The notes: generated from the sequence alone by a model not told the origin. 64,000 nucleotides of DNA from Artocarpus heterophyllus (GCA_025403435.1 JAJQZP010000418.1:276049-340048); one strand, 5' to 3'; counted from the stretch's first letter, positions 1 to 12,652 are shown. Made by a program: numbers and translations.

Positions 1-1899
1 CAACCTTTATAGAGCGATGACTTATTCCGCATCCAGTTTTCTTATGGCTTGGCAAACAGGATTTAGAAATACCATATTCCTGAGGCGTTGTCTTGCTGCA
101 TAAAATTTAGGCCAGAGTTTAAAAATAGCTCCTTGAACATATCCACTAGGGTGACCATAAAGAGGAGGATGGATGCTATCCAAGTTCTCCTTTGAAAGTC
201 CATCCCTACAAAACCTTATTTTATCCTCTCTATTCGTAGACATATAACCAAGTGAAGTACATTTACCGTTATAATTTTATCTTCCACATTTGTTACAAGT
301 GACTGCGATAGCACAACCTCTTCTTTTTATTGCACTACGACTGGTACCTGTTCCTGGTAAACCGACATCTTGACTGAGGTCACTCGGACAGATCTTCCCC
401 TCTATCAACATTCTTACATCACAAGGGATGCCAAAATGCATAAGAATCCACAGCTAAGTGATTCTAGCCTTGTATTTCTTTCTGAGAACTTTTGGGAGAG
501 TGATGGGAAATACTTTCTCAGGTATTAGTACTTTGGGTCCATGATAAGATGAAATAAGAGTAAATAGAAAGGAAAAATTGAGATAGTAAGTTGTAGAATC
601 CCAGAATTCCTTCTTCTTTTAGAGAGAAAGAAGAAGTTTTAGAGAGAAAAAAGAAGATTTACAATTTAGAGAGAAAATAGCAAATTAAGAGAGAGAGAGT
701 GAGCTAAGAGAAATAAGCTCATATGCACAGTAGACGTATATGTAAACAATAATTAAACCATTGTAGATGACATGTATAGAGGTCACGTGGGAGAGACAGT
801 GTGAATCAAACTGATTTAGGATTTGGACTGGGCCCAAATGTTCTAAGTTTTAATGGGTCAGGTTGTTTTGGGCCTTAACACATTTAGAACGAGTTAAATA
901 ACAAATATAAAATTGAAAACCAATTTGTATAGATCTTAAGCCCAATTCAAAGCCCACTAAAGATAAAATTAACTATGAACAACAAGTCTAATTTAACGAC
1001 AATCAGGGATCTTCCTAAATAGTATTTAAAATCATTTCATAACAATATAATCTTCTGGCAACTCAAATAATTTGTTTTAATCAAAACCTTATTGAACAAT
1101 GCATACACCCATATGTTATCCCTAATACTTAATATTTATCAATGGATTCATCATCATTACTACCAAAGGTTTAGAATGTGACTAACCTTGAAATCAAAAC
1201 GATTTACGTCTTCCAACATAGACCATATCTAAACATCTAGAAGTTGAACCTTTTATTGTAATTATCCAAAATTATTATAGGTGCCTTAAGTATTATGATT
1301 TACTTAAGGAAACTCCTATTAGTCATTTTTACATTGTATTTATTCATAAAGATTCACTAATACACTTAAATACAATACACGTAACAAAATATTCCAACCA
1401 TAAAATTCTTGCATTCTTGCCTTTACACAGTCTCAACAGACCAAAAGTCTAACATTTATCCCACTCAAGATTCAATACCATGGATTCCTAACTTATCTCA
1501 TATTCCTCAAGTAAATAGAACTTTCAAGAAAAAGTTATTGACACTTATGTGCTCCACCGAATCCACTCATAATCATTACTTAGGTCTGAATCAATTACAA
1601 AGAATTTGGCACATCTATGCCAAACTTTGAAATCAATAAATCAAGCCTTATATTTCTTATTGTTTTTCACGAGATAAAAGGCTCTTAAATCCTCGTATCT
1701 ACACGACTTTCTCATCATTCTATACGAATTAGATATGCTTATAGATCCTAATATTATACGAATCTCTCATAAACATTCTACTTATAAACCTATTCCATAT
1801 AATTATCATTCTCTCATAACTAATAGTACTTTCATTCTAGAGCCTTTCTATGTTACATCCTCATGGACTGTATAAATCAACCTGAAGGTCCATATTGAT
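1..1899 (-). mobile_element. Internal region (part 2) of cargo-bearing LTR element, left copy
   Basis: On the minus strand this stretch matches the plus-strand leader and first cargo ORF of the right-hand element (about 60290-62190), so it is the same LTR family. It continues from 12652-12541 and was separated from it by the gypsy insertion at 1900-12540; joining the two sides restores collinearity with 60270-60330. The element runs off the left edge, so whether this copy also carries the LOG-like ORF cannot be seen. Apart from the broken ORF at 22-542 the rest (about 543-1899) is AT-rich leader with no coding potential that I trust. Confidence 0.88.
22..542 (-). pseudogene. Cys4 cargo ORF, left copy, with nonsense mutations
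   Basis: This is the counterpart of the 173-codon ORF at 61649-62170. The start codon is kept (540-542, read on minus) and the reading frame can be followed to the stop at 22-24. It is broken by a TAG at 454-456, where the right copy has CGG (Arg30), and a TAA at 277-279, where the right copy has CAA (Gln89). The third cysteine of the cluster (Cys91) is changed to Tyr (TGT to TAT). The changes are mostly C-to-T or G-to-A, as expected from decay of methylated transposon DNA. Only the last 73 codons remain open from an internal ATG. I regard it as dead. Confidence 0.85.
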
Positions 1900-2153
1900 T
1901 GTAACACCCGCCTATTTTATGTAACGGACCACGTTAAGTTAGTAACGCTATTAAAGAATGTATTTAATAAATAACGTTATATGATATGATATGTGATGTG
2001 CATGTTACTAACTTTTTATGTCAAGATTTGTGACAGGTGACGACCGCATGGAATCGTTGTGCTCTAGTGTTCATGAGAAATTATAAATATATGATTATTT
2101 AATTTATGATGCAATGATGTGTGAATGTTTTATGTTATGGCATTTAATGACAG

Positions 2154-2230
2154 ATCGGCAGGCCGAAGAAGGAAAATCGGCAGGCCGAAGAGGGAAAATC
2201 GGCAGGCCGAAGAGGGAAAATCGGCAGGCC
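2154..2230 (+). repeat. Tandem TCGGCAGGCCGA repeat in U3
   Basis: Four head-to-tail copies of a 22-bp unit with core TCGGCAGGCCGA, a near-palindrome, about 250 bp inside the LTR start. The same cluster is at about 9912-9988 in the 3' LTR. The 5' LTR has lost one base in the last unit. It stands out as a GC island in AT-rich DNA. Confidence 0.9.
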
Positions 2231-4230
2231 AACAAAGTTGACAAACAGTCAGCAGAAATCTCTCCAGAGTTATGACTGAGTTAATTACGTTAATTGGGTG
2301 AATTAATGTGATTAATTGGCATAATAATGGAATGTTTTTATCAGTTAAGGAAATTAAAGGATTAGATTTGTATTATATTAAGAGGTTTCCTATTTTTAGA
2401 AGGTAAGTTAAGGTAAGATTGATGATGTTTGACCTTCCTTTTCTATTCTTCTCCTTTTCCCACGCCAATCACCTTCTTCATAGTCAGAATATTTCTGACT
2501 TAATGAAGAGTAATGACTCTTTATTATACACATTACGTTAAAAATTTTTATTACGCTCTTTCCTCAAATAATTTGTCTCGATTCTGAGACGTTCCTTCAT
2601 TATTTCTCTTCCTCCTCTCACGCCCCAAGTCACGCCCCCTACAGTCAGAATTTTTCTGACTTAATGAAGGGAATTGAATTCCCATCAATGGTTTTTATTG
2701 CGTTAAAATTTTAACGTTTCCTTTTTTATTATTTTCTCTCCTTCACACGTTTTGCTTCTCAAAAATTTCTGAGACATTCTTTCACTTCTCTTCCTCTTCC
2801 CTTCCTCACAAAATTTCTTTTTCTCTTCCACGAAAATTTTCTGATTAAAAAAAAAAAAGAGAGAGAAGTCTTGTTTCGTTGATCGAATTCAAGAATTTCG
2901 AGAAGAAACTTCAAGGTATGAATTCAGTTTTTTTTGGTAAATGTAAAAAGATGTTCTCCTCTTCAAATTTCGTCTACAATGTCTTCTTTAGGTATTGTAT
3001 TTTGTTATGTGTGATGTCTCCTCACGTTTTATGTCATTTTAATGTTTTATGAAAAATGAATATTTCTGTCTTCTACCCCTCACAGTAAAATGTTACTGTT
3101 TAATTTTGAAGGTATGAAAAATGTAATGATTATTCTTTAGGTAAAGAATGATGTTTTCGTGAAAAGTTGTTAATTATGCTTATGTATGAGTATGTAAGAT
3201 GAATGTATTTTATGATTATGAAATGTTTTAATAAATGTTATTTTTGGATTGTTTGATCATAAAATGTTATGTATGTTTAAAAGATTTTATGAGATGAGTG
3301 TATGGATATTTTATGATAAGTATTGATTTTTTATTGCACCTTAAAATGGATATATGGCATGGACACTTAAGGAAGCAAGCACAACGAGACCGCGGTGTCG
3401 TCACCAAGTGCAATATTAAGGTTAAGTAAGCTATCGATCAAGTAAGTACATTCTCACCTGCAACATGACACGTTTTACAAGGATTTAATGATATGTTTAC
3501 AAGGATTTTCATGATGATTTTTCTTAAAGGATTTCTTATAAAAAGTTTTTCATGATTCAAAGTTACGCATGTATGATGATTATGGTATGTTTCAAAGTAT
3601 GAACATTATGTATTTATGTATCACCTAATAAGTGTTGCACACCCAATGTTATGAAATGATATGTTATGATGTCATGTATGGTTAGGGATTAGCTACCCTT
3701 CTCCTCTCATGACGGCGCGCCAATGATGATGTTTATGGTGCAACACTTGGGCCCTTAAGAATAATAATAAAAAAAAAATATATATATATATAAATTTTAA
3801 AATGGTCAATATTATGAAAGATATGTTTCCATGAAATTGTGCTTAAGGCACTTTTATGATGATGATGATGATGATGATGTTTATGAAATGTTTTAAATTG
3901 TGAGAATTTTATGTACTTACTAAGCATTAGCTTATTCATGTTTTATATGTCATGTTGCAGATAAGGGTAAGAGAGTCTTGGAATAGGTGGAGGACATGGA
4001 ACGGCGTGTGAGCAACATGAACGATGAATTGTAACCGGAAGCACGCCAAGAAGAAATGAATTTATGATTCAATAAAATTATATATTTTGAACATATTTTA
4101 TGATTGGGTTTTTAAGAACACTTATATTATGGTTTTATAAGTTATTTTATCATTTTTATGAATATGAACTTTCGCTATATTTTACGTAAAGTTAGAACGT
4201 TTTAAATTTTTTACCAAAGTAGATTTGGTC

Positions 4231-4425
4231 TCGGACGGCCTGCCGAACTCCGTGTCCGGCCTGCCGAAGACCAGAAGATCGGCCGACCGATCCATTTTTC
4301 GGCCTGCCGAACCTGGATGAATTTTTGGTCCGAATTACAAAGCTTCTGCCGGCCTGCCGGTGGAAGACGCTCCGGCTTGCCGATGTTGTTCGGCTTGCCG
4401 AAGTCCCAAGTTCGGCCTGCCGAAC
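4231..4425 (-). repeat. Inverted-orientation TCGGCAGGCCGA cluster near LTR end
   Basis: At least six dispersed copies of CGGCCTGCCGA and variants (CGGCTTGCCGA), the reverse complement of the U3 repeat core, lie near the 3' end of the LTR. The matching cluster in the 3' LTR is at about 11989-12183. Forward copies at one end and reverse copies at the other could allow long-range pairing of DNA or RNA. Confidence 0.85.
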
Positions 4426-4785
4426 TGTGGGAATAAGAGGAATTCAAAGATATGTTGATCAAAGTGATTTAATGTGAGATTTTAATAAATCTTGATTTTA
4501 CTATTTGATTATCAATTATTATTAAATAAGTTCTTGAATAAATTAAGTATAAACGAATAAATTATGTTATGAAATAACATTAAACTATGTTTTTCGAAAC
4601 AATGTAAGTTTAAAAAAAAAAAAAAAATTTTATATGAATGGATCCTGGTAATGTAAGTTTAAGTACTTTTAAAATCTATAGTACGATTGAGTTGATATTA
4701 TCTATGTGTTTAATTATTTAAGCATGTATGAATATAAGTATGTAACGATATCTGTGACGTCCGAATTAAGGGGCGTTACAGGCTT

Positions 4786-4797
4786 TGGTATCAGAGC
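4786..4797 (+). other. Primer binding site, initiator Met-tRNA type
   Basis: TGGTATCAGAGC lies five bases after the 5' LTR end. This is the standard plant LTR-retrotransposon PBS complementary to the 3' end of initiator methionine tRNA, from which minus-strand cDNA starts. Confidence 0.95.
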
Positions 4798-4988
4798 GAA
4801 TCTTTCGATTACAATTCATATCGCCACACGTCAATCCAAGTCCTCCAAGTAAGTTTGTTAGATGTACTGATGCAAGTATGATAATAAGATTAAGGTTTGA
4901 ATGTTTAATGATTAAAGACATAGTAATGAAAACCTGTCTCATAAATAGAAGATGAATTTTAAGTCCTTATTATTTTAGGAAATTTACG

Positions 4989-7900
4989 ATGGACGGCTAT
5001 AGAAGAATGCAGACCCGCACCCAGTCTAACGAGAGACTTATGACGATGATCGCTGAACTACAAAGGCAGTTGGAGGATCAACGACGGGAAATAGCTGCAT
5101 TAAGGGCCAATAGCCAGAATGGTGAACAACCAGGCAATGATGTGCCTCCTCCTCCTCCGCAGCCACAAGTACAAGTAAATGAAGTCCCAGCTCCTGCTGC
5201 TGAACCAAGAGCAGCCTATCAAGAACCTCTTTTGGTCAGATGGAAGAGAGTTAAGCCAGCTGACTTTGAGGGTTCTAAGGACCCGCTAGTCGCTCAAGGA
5301 TGGTTAAAGACAATTGAGGCTACCTTACGACTCATGGATTTCACGGATAATGAAAAGGTCCTCTGTGCCTCGTACTGCCTTACTATGGAGGCCAGGATAT
5401 GGTGGGATGGCATCGAACAGAGCAGAAGTGTTGAAGAAATGTCATGGGCTGACTTTGTTCACGAGTTCAACATGAAGTTCTTCCACATGAATGTTACGAG
5501 GAAACATTATGAGGAGTTCGAAAGCTTACGTCAGGGGGATATGACAGTCACTGATGTGGTGACAAAGTTTGATCAACTTGCTCGTCTGTGTCCAGGGATG
5601 GTTATGAATGAAGATGAAAGGGTCAGAAGGTTGATAAGAGCCCTTAGACCAGACATTGCTGCAATTGTTGATGGGGCAAGTCCGCCAAGGACCCAAGAGC
5701 AGGTTGTTATGAGGGCCCAACGTGCTGAGTTCCATTTGTCAAAGTTAAGAAGGAATCAGCCTCAGCCCAACCAGCAAGCCAACAATGCTAATAGCCAGAA
5801 CCGTCCTTCCCACAGGAACAACAACAACAGCAACAACAACAGTCAAAACTGGAGAAACAATAAGAGGAAGGGCAATCCTCAACAACAGCAGGGCCAAGAC
5901 AACAAAAGGCACAATGATGGTCAGCGCAACAACAATGACAGGCGATTCCAACCATGTGCCAAATGTGGAAAGAAGCATCCGGGGGAATGTCGACTGGGAA
6001 CGAACCAATGTTTCATATGTGGGCGTGAAGATCATTTCGTAAAGAATTGCCCCAAATTGATAAATGCCAATGCCCCACAGAGACCTACTCCTCAGGCCCA
6101 GCTGCATCAGATGCAAGCCTCCCTTGATGGGCCACTAATCAGTCAAGGGAGACTTGAAGCCCCACCAACGAATGCCCGAATCTATACCATGACAAAGGAA
6201 CAAGTGGCTGCAGAAACCTCCAATGTGGTCACAGGTCAGATAACAAGCTTATGTAATGATGTTTATGTTCTTTTTGATACGGGTGCCACGCATTCTTTTG
6301 TGTCTATGTCACATGCTAGGAAGTTAGGGGTTCGTTTAGAGCCAATGAGACAGGGATTCACTACGACACTACCCTCCGGGGAAGTGATATTATCCACGCA
6401 TTGTTTGCGTGCAGTACCCCTATGGATTTCTGATAGGGAACTTTTTGTCGACCTCATTGTGATCGACATGCATGACTATGACATGATTCTTGGGATGGAT
6501 TTCCTAAGCAAGTATAATGCCGCGATCGAATGCCGGAAACGAAAGGTGATCTTCCATCCTGAAGGTAATCAGAAATTTGTTTATGTTGGCGAGACCAGGA
6601 AGAAACCCCACATGTTTTTATCGGCAATGAAAGCAAGGAAGCTGTTAGCAAGTGGCTGTATGGGCTATCTGGCAAATGTTGTAGACAAAAGCCAAGAAGG
6701 AAAGATAAGAATTAAAGATGTGCATGTTGTTCATAAATATGAAGATGTGTTTCCTGATGATCTAAAGAGTCTACCGCCAGAAAGAGAAGTTGAATTCGAG
6801 ATTGAGCTCGCTCCAGGCACCGAACCAATCTCTAAAGCTCCTTACAGAATGGCCCCGGCAGAATTAAAGGAGCTTCACACGCAATTAAAGGAGCTGCTTG
6901 ACAAAGGATTTATCAGGCCAAGTCACTCACCGTGGGGTGCACCAGTCTTATTTGTGAAAAAGAAGGATGGCACTATGAGACTCTGCATCGACTACAGAGA
7001 ACTGAACAAGGTGACAATCAAGAACAAGTATCCGTTGCCTCGAATAGATGATTTGTTTGATCAGCTCAAGGGTGCATCGGTGTTCTCAAAAATTGATCTA
7101 CGATCAGGATATCACCAGTTGAAGATTAAAGAAGGAGATATCCCCAAGACTGCATTCAGGTCGAGGTATGGTCACCATGAATTTGTGGTTATGCCTTTCG
7201 GTTTGACGAATGCACCTGCTGCCTTTATGGATTTAATGAACAGGGTATTCAAGGATTTTCTCGATAAATTTGTTGTTGTATTTATCGACGATATTCTTGT
7301 CTACTCGAAGAGTCAGGAAGAGCATGAGGAGCACTTAAGGATCGTGCTGGAGACCTTGAGAAGACACCAGCTTTATGCTAAGTTCTCTAAATGCGAGTTT
7401 TGGCTTGATAAAGTGTCATTCCTAGGGCATGTCATTTCAAAGGATGGGATAATGGTAGACCCTACTAAAGTTGAAGCTGTACTCAATTGGAAGCAACCGA
7501 TGAATGCAAGTGAAATAAGGAGCTTCTTGGGTCTAGCAGGTTACTATCGGAGATTTGTAGAAGATTTCTCCAAGATAGCAGCTCCACTCACGAACCTAAC
7601 TCGCAAAGGAAGGAAGTATGAATGGACGGATGCATGTGAAAAGAGTTTTCAAGAGTTGAAGAAAAGATTAACGACGGCTCCAGTGTTGGCAATTCCTGAG
7701 GGAAATGATGGGTTCGTAATCTATAGTGATGCATCCAAGATGGGCCTAGGAGCTGTATTGATGCAAAATGAAAAGGTGATTGCTTATGCTTCAAGGCAAC
7801 TAAAGGATTATGAAAAGAACTATCCTACTCATGACCTAGAGTTAGCAGCAGTCGTCTTTGCATTAAAGATATGGAGACACTATTTATATGGGGTCCAATG

Positions 7901-9620
7901 CAAGATATTCACTGATCATCAAAGTCTGAAGTATTTCTTCACGCAAAAAGACCTGAACATGAGACAACGAAGATGGCTAGAGTTGGTGAAGGATTATGAC
8001 TGTGAAATCCTTTATCATCCTGGTAAAGCAAACCGAGTAGCTGATGCTTTAAGTAGGAAGTCAGTTGCCACATTGATGTCTATGCAAGCAATGTCTCCAC
8101 CTTTAAGGAAGGAAATTTTAGACTTCGGTTTAGAACTTATAGCAGGTCAACTATCAGCACTCTCTCTTGCTCCGACAATGTATGATGAAATTCGGAGTAA
8201 GCAAGATGACGACGTGAGCCTTGTAAGGATTAAGCATGAAATAAAGGAGGGAAAATGTCAAGAGTTTCGTACTGCTGATGATGAAACTCTGTACCTTAAG
8301 GATCGTTTATGTGTTCCCAATGTTGATAATTTAAGGGAGAGGATCTTGGCAGAAATTCATGACACTCCTTACTCTATTCATCCAGGTGCAACGAAGATGT
8401 ATAATGATCTAAAGGGTAATTTTTGGTGGTTTGGAATGAAACGTGATGTTGCAAAGTATGTGAAGAAATGTATGACATGTCAGCAAGTAAAAGCTGAACA
8501 CCAGAAACCTGGTGGTGAACTACAGTCTATTCAAATACCGGAATGGAAGTGGGAGGAAATAGCAATGGATTTCATTACCGGCTTACCCAGAACTACGAAC
8601 GGCTATGATGCAATTTGGGTAATTGTGGATCGGCTGACGAAGACGGCGCATTTCATTCCTATCAAGATCACTTATTCCATGGAACGATTAGCGGAACTCT
8701 ATGTTAAGGAGATTGTACGACTACATGGGATTCCCAAGTCAATTATCTCAGATCGTGATGGTAGGTTCACATCTAAATTTTGGAAAAGTGTCCAGAATGC
8801 AATGGGAACCAGGCTTCATTTCAGTACAGCTTTTCATCCTCAGACTGACGGCCAAACAGAGAGGACGAACTTGATTTTAGAAGATATGCTACGGGCATGT
8901 TCTCTCGATTTTAAGACCAGCTGGTGTAAAATGTTACCATTAGCAGAGTTTGCTTACAACAACAGCTTTCAGGCGACAATTGGAATGGCACCATATGAAG
9001 CATTGTATGGACGGAAATGCAGGTCACCTATATGTTGGCACGAAGCTGGTGAAAAGAAGTTGATGGAAAGTGTTGATGCTGAAAGAACCGACTTTGTAAA
9101 TGAAACTTCTGAGATGATAAAGTTGATAAGAAGAAGAATAGAGACTGCTCAAAGCCGTCAAAAGAGTTATGCTGACAAAAGAAGAAGACCTTTAGAGTTC
9201 GCTGTAGGCGAATATGTGTTCTTAAAAGTTGCACCAATGAAAGGGGTTATGAGGTTTGGGAAGAAAAGCAAGTTAAGCCCAAGATTCATCGGTCCTTATG
9301 AAATTGTTAAACAAATAGGCAAAGTAGCTTATCAGCTGAAGTTGCCATCTGAAATGTCCGCAATACACAATGTATTTCATGTCTCCATGCTAAAGAAGTA
9401 TGTTCCGGACCCTACGCATGTGATTGAGCCACAAGTGATCGAGATACGAGAAGACCTAAGTTACGAAGAAAAGCCAATGAAGATACTCGATCGAAAAACT
9501 AGGACTTTGAGGAATAAAGAAATTCCATTGGTCAAGGTGTTATGGCGAAATCAGCAAGTTGAAGAAGCTACATGGGAACGTGAAGATGACATGAAAGTTT
9601 TGTATCCACATTTGTTCTAA
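4989..9620 (+). CDS. Intact gag-pol polyprotein of chromodomain Ty3/gypsy element
   Basis: 1543 codons without interruption. The gag part (about 1-340) is followed by an unusual cysteine/histidine knuckle and a canonical CCHC knuckle (C341-x2-C-x4-H-x4-C). The aspartic protease has DTGA at 430-433. The reverse transcriptase core has FIDDILVYS with its Asp pair at 767-768. The RNase H has Asp914 in YSDAS. The integrase has an HHCC finger near 1110-1160 and the catalytic triad D1194, D1255, E1291 (35 residues between the last two). A C-terminal chromodomain (about 1494-1543) is of the type that directs insertion into heterochromatin. All catalytic residues checked are present, so this copy looks able to make active enzyme. 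The first ATG, about 190 bp after the PBS, was chosen because it gives the full gag N-terminus. Confidence 0.96.
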   Translation: MDGYRRMQTRTQSNERLMTMIAELQRQLEDQRREIAALRANSQNGEQPGNDVPPPPPQPQVQVNEVPAPAAEPRAAYQEPLLVRWKRVKPADFEGSKDPLVAQGWLKTIEATLRLMDFTDNEKVLCASYCLTMEARIWWDGIEQSRSVEEMSWADFVHEFNMKFFHMNVTRKHYEEFESLRQGDMTVTDVVTKFDQLARLCPGMVMNEDERVRRLIRALRPDIAAIVDGASPPRTQEQVVMRAQRAEFHLSKLRRNQPQPNQQANNANSQNRPSHRNNNNSNNNSQNWRNNKRKGNPQQQQGQDNKRHNDGQRNNNDRRFQPCAKCGKKHPGECRLGTNQCFICGREDHFVKNCPKLINANAPQRPTPQAQLHQMQASLDGPLISQGRLEAPPTNARIYTMTKEQVAAETSNVVTGQITSLCNDVYVLFDTGATHSFVSMSHARKLGVRLEPMRQGFTTTLPSGEVILSTHCLRAVPLWISDRELFVDLIVIDMHDYDMILGMDFLSKYNAAIECRKRKVIFHPEGNQKFVYVGETRKKPHMFLSAMKARKLLASGCMGYLANVVDKSQEGKIRIKDVHVVHKYEDVFPDDLKSLPPEREVEFEIELAPGTEPISKAPYRMAPAELKELHTQLKELLDKGFIRPSHSPWGAPVLFVKKKDGTMRLCIDYRELNKVTIKNKYPLPRIDDLFDQLKGASVFSKIDLRSGYHQLKIKEGDIPKTAFRSRYGHHEFVVMPFGLTNAPAAFMDLMNRVFKDFLDKFVVVFIDDILVYSKSQEEHEEHLRIVLETLRRHQLYAKFSKCEFWLDKVSFLGHVISKDGIMVDPTKVEAVLNWKQPMNASEIRSFLGLAGYYRRFVEDFSKIAAPLTNLTRKGRKYEWTDACEKSFQELKKRLTTAPVLAIPEGNDGFVIYSDASKMGLGAVLMQNEKVIAYASRQLKDYEKNYPTHDLELAAVVFALKIWRHYLYGVQCKIFTDHQSLKYFFTQKDLNMRQRRWLELVKDYDCEILYHPGKANRVADALSRKSVATLMSMQAMSPPLRKEILDFGLELIAGQLSALSLAPTMYDEIRSKQDDDVSLVRIKHEIKEGKCQEFRTADDETLYLKDRLCVPNVDNLRERILAEIHDTPYSIHPGATKMYNDLKGNFWWFGMKRDVAKYVKKCMTCQQVKAEHQKPGGELQSIQIPEWKWEEIAMDFITGLPRTTNGYDAIWVIVDRLTKTAHFIPIKITYSMERLAELYVKEIVRLHGIPKSIISDRDGRFTSKFWKSVQNAMGTRLHFSTAFHPQTDGQTERTNLILEDMLRACSLDFKTSWCKMLPLAEFAYNNSFQATIGMAPYEALYGRKCRSPICWHEAGEKKLMESVDAERTDFVNETSEMIKLIRRRIETAQSRQKSYADKRRRPLEFAVGEYVFLKVAPMKGVMRFGKKSKLSPRFIGPYEIVKQIGKVAYQLKLPSEMSAIHNVFHVSMLKKYVPDPTHVIEPQVIEIREDLSYEEKPMKILDRKTRTLRNKEIPLVKVLWRNQQVEEATWEREDDMKVLYPHLF

Positions 9621-9642
9621 GTTTCGAGGACGAAACTTTTAT

Positions 9643-9655
9643 AAGGTGGGGAGAA
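9643..9655 (+). other. Polypurine tract
   Basis: AAGGTGGGGAGAA directly abuts the 3' LTR start at 9657. This is the typical plus-strand primer site of chromoviruses and lies 22 bases after the gag-pol stop. Confidence 0.9.
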
Positions 9656-9656
9656 T

Positions 9657-12540
9657 TGTAACACCCGCCTATTTTATGTAACGGACCACGTTAAGTTAGT
9701 AACGCTATTAAAGAATGTATTTAATAAATAACGTTATATGATATGATATGTGATGTGCATGTTACTAACTTTTTATGTCAAGATTTGTGACAGGTGACGA
9801 CCGCATGGAATCGTTGTGCTCTAGTGTTCATGAGAAATTATAAATATATGATTATTTAATTTATGATGCAATGATGTGTGAATGTTTTATGTTATGGCAT
9901 TTAATGACAGATCGGCAGGCCGAAGAAGGAAAATCGGCAGGCCGAAGAGGGAAAATCGGCAGGCCGAAGAGGGAAAATCGGCAGGCCGAACAAAGTTGAC
10001 AAACAGTCAGCAGAAATCTCTCCAGAGTTATGACTGAGTTAATTACGTTAATTGGGTGAATTAATGTGATTAATTGGCATAATAATGGAATGTTTTTATC
10101 AGTTAAGGAAATTAAAGGATTAGATTTGTATTATATTAAGAGGTTTCCTATTTTTAGAAGGTAAGTTAAGGTAAGATTGATGATGTTTGACCTTCCTTTT
10201 CTATTCTTCTCCTTTTCCCACGCCAATCACCTTCTTCATAGTCAGAATATTTCTGACTTAATGAAGAGTAATGACTCTTTATTATACACATTACGTTAAA
10301 AATTTTTATTACGCTCTTTCCTCAAATAATTTGTCTCGATTCTGAGACGTTCCTTCATTATTTCTCTTCCTCCTCTCACGCCCCAAGTCACGCCCCCTAC
10401 AGTCAGAATTTTTCTGACTTAATGAAGGGAATTGAATTCCCATCAATGGTTTTTATTGCGTTAAAATTTTAACGTTTCCTTTTTTATTATTTTCTCTCCT
10501 TCACACGTTTTGCTTCTCAAAAATTTCTGAGACATTCTTTCACTTCTCTTCCTCTTCCCTTCCTCACAAAATTTCTTTTTCTCTTCCACGAAAATTTTCT
10601 GATTAAAAAAAAAAAAGAGAGAGAAGTCTTGTTTCGTTGATCGAATTCAAGAATTTCGAGAAGAAACTTCAAGGTATGAATTCAGTTTTTTTTGGTAAAT
10701 GTAAAAAGATGTTCTCCTCTTCAAATTTCGTCTACAATGTCTTCTTTAGGTATTGTATTTTGTTATGTGTGATGTCTCCTCACGTTTTATGTCATTTTAA
10801 TGTTTTATGAAAAATGAATATTTCTGTCTTCTACCCCTCACAGTAAAATGTTACTGTTTAATTTTGAAGGTATGAAAAATGTAATGATTATTCTTTAGGT
10901 AAAGAATGATGTTTTCGTGAAAAGTTGTTAATTATGCTTATGTATGAGTATGTAAGATGAATGTATTTTATGATTATGAAATGTTTTAATAAATGTTATT
11001 TTTGGATTGTTTGATCATAAAATGTTATGTATGTTTAAAAGATTTTATGAGATGAGTGTATGGATATTTTATGATAAGTATTGATTTTTTATTGCACCTT
11101 AAAATGGATATATGGCATGGACACTTAAGGAAGCAAGCACAACGAGACCGCGGTGTCGTCACCAAGTGCAATATTAAGGTTAAGTAAGCTATCGATCAAG
11201 TAAGTACATTCTCACCTGCAACATGACACGTTTTACAAGGATTTAATGATATGTTTACAAGGATTTTCATGATGATTTTTCTTAAAGGATTTCTTATAAA
11301 AAGTTTTTCATGATTCAAAGTTACGCATGTATGATGATTATGGTATGTTTCAAAGTATGAACATTATGTATTTATGTATCACCTAATAAGTGTTGCACAC
11401 CCAATGTTATGAAATGATATGTTATGATGTCATGTATGGTTAGGGATTAGCTACCCTTCTCCTCTCATGACGGCGCGCCAATGATGATGTTTATGGTGCA
11501 ACACTTGGGCCCTTAAGAATAATAATAAAAAAAAAATATATATATATATAAATTTTAAAATGGTCAATATTATGAAAGATATGTTTCCATGAAATTGTGC
11601 TTAAGGCACTTTTATGATGATGATGATGATGATGATGTTTATGAAATGTTTTAAATTGTGAGAATTTTATGTACTTACTAAGCATTAGCTTATTCATGTT
11701 TTATATGTCATGTTGCAGATAAGGGTAAGAGAGTCTTGGAATAGGTGGAGGACATGGAACGGCGTGTGAGCAACATGAACGATGAATTGTAACCGGAAGC
11801 ACGCCAAGAAGAAATGAATTTATGATTCAATAAAATTATATATTTTGAACATATTTTATGATTGGGTTTTTAAGAACACTTATATTATGGTTTTATAAGT
11901 TATTTTATCATTTTTATGAATATGAACTTTCGCTATATTTTACGTAAAGTTAGAACGTTTTAAATTTTTTACCAAAGTAGATTTGGTCTCGGACGGCCTG
12001 CCGAACTCCGTGTCCGGCCTGCCGAAGACCAAAAGATCGGCCGACCGATCCATTTTTTGGCCTGCCGAACCTGGATGAATTTTTGGTCCGAATTACAAAG
12101 CTTCTGCCGGCCTGCCGGTGGAAGACGCTCCGGCTTGCCGATGTTGTTCGGCTTGCCGAAGTCCCAAGTTCGGCCTGCCGAACTGTGGGAATAAGAGGAA
12201 TTCAAAGATATGTTGATCAAAGTGATTTAATGTGAGATTTTAATAAATCTTGATTTTACTATTTGATTATCAATTATTATTAAATAAGTTCTTGAATAAA
12301 TTAAGTATAAACGAATAAATTATGTTATGAAATAACATTAAACTATGTTTTTCGAAACAATGTAAGTTTAAAAAAAAAAAAAAAAAAATTTATATGAATG
12401 GATCCTGGTAATGTAAGTTTAAGTACTTTTAAAATCTATAGTACGATTGAGTTGATATTATCTATGTGTTTAATTATTTAAGCATGTATGAATATAAGTA
12501 TGTAACGATATCTGTGACGTCCGAATTAAGGGGCGTTACA
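9657..12540 (+). repeat. 3' LTR of the young gypsy element
   Basis: 2884 bp, nearly identical to the 5' LTR, beginning TGTAACACCCG and ending GGGGCGTTACA. It is followed by TTGAT, the target duplication. It carries the same GC-rich repeat clusters. Confidence 0.95.
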
Positions 12541-12652
12541 TTGATGATGACAATGAAAATTCAACTTCAAAACCATTTCAAAAATAATTTTTTTTTAAAA
12601 TGGTGCTACACTCCCTAGGTTAACCAAACCTAGGCTCTGATACCAAAAATTC
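12541..12652 (-). mobile_element. Leader (part 1) of cargo-bearing LTR element, left copy, with PBS
   Basis: Reverse complement of the 60159-60280 region of the right-hand element. The PBS is at 12634-12645 (GCTCTGATACCA, i.e. TGGTATCAGAGC on minus), eight bases from the LTR edge at 12653. The gypsy insertion at 12540/12541 separates it from the rest of the internal region at 1899 and below. Confidence 0.9.

Larger units (their letters stand above)
1900..4780 (+). repeat. 5' LTR of the young gypsy element
   Basis: Begins TGTAACACCCG and ends GGGGCGTTACA; 2881 bp. Besides the GC-rich repeats listed separately it holds a diverged internal duplication (about 2480-2600 and 2640-2800), each half with a GTCAGAA..TTCTGAC hairpin followed by CTTAATGAAG. 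It also has a short ATG/GAT trinucleotide run near 3857-3880 and an AT microsatellite near 3780. No gene lies inside; the stop-free stretch on minus at 4211-4462 is produced by the GC-rich repeats. Confidence 0.95.
1900..12540 (+). mobile_element. Complete young chromodomain Ty3/gypsy retrotransposon (Tekay/Del-like)
   Basis: A 10.6 kb element with TG...CA LTRs at 1900-4780 and 9657-12540, flanked by the 5-bp target duplication TTGAT (1895-1899 and 12541-12545). A PBS matching initiator-Met tRNA follows the 5' LTR, a polypurine tract precedes the 3' LTR, and gag-pol is one uninterrupted ORF ending in a chromodomain. By eye the two LTRs differ by about two substitutions (near 4269/12032 and 4297/12058) and a few short indels, one of them a base in the repeat near 2230 and one a poly-A length. 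The insertion is therefore very recent. Long LTRs plus a C-terminal chromodomain and this PPT context suit the Tekay/Del chromovirus lineage; the lineage is from pattern recognition, not a tree. Confidence 0.95.

Noticed and set aside
3733..3939. Histidine-run frame in the gypsy LTR
   Set aside because: Translation of an ATG/GAT trinucleotide microsatellite and AT repeats; not a gene.
4211..4462. Repetitive SSAGR-rich minus-strand frame in the gypsy LTR
   Set aside because: Generated by the TCGGCAGGCCGA repeat cluster; one copy in each LTR is expected.
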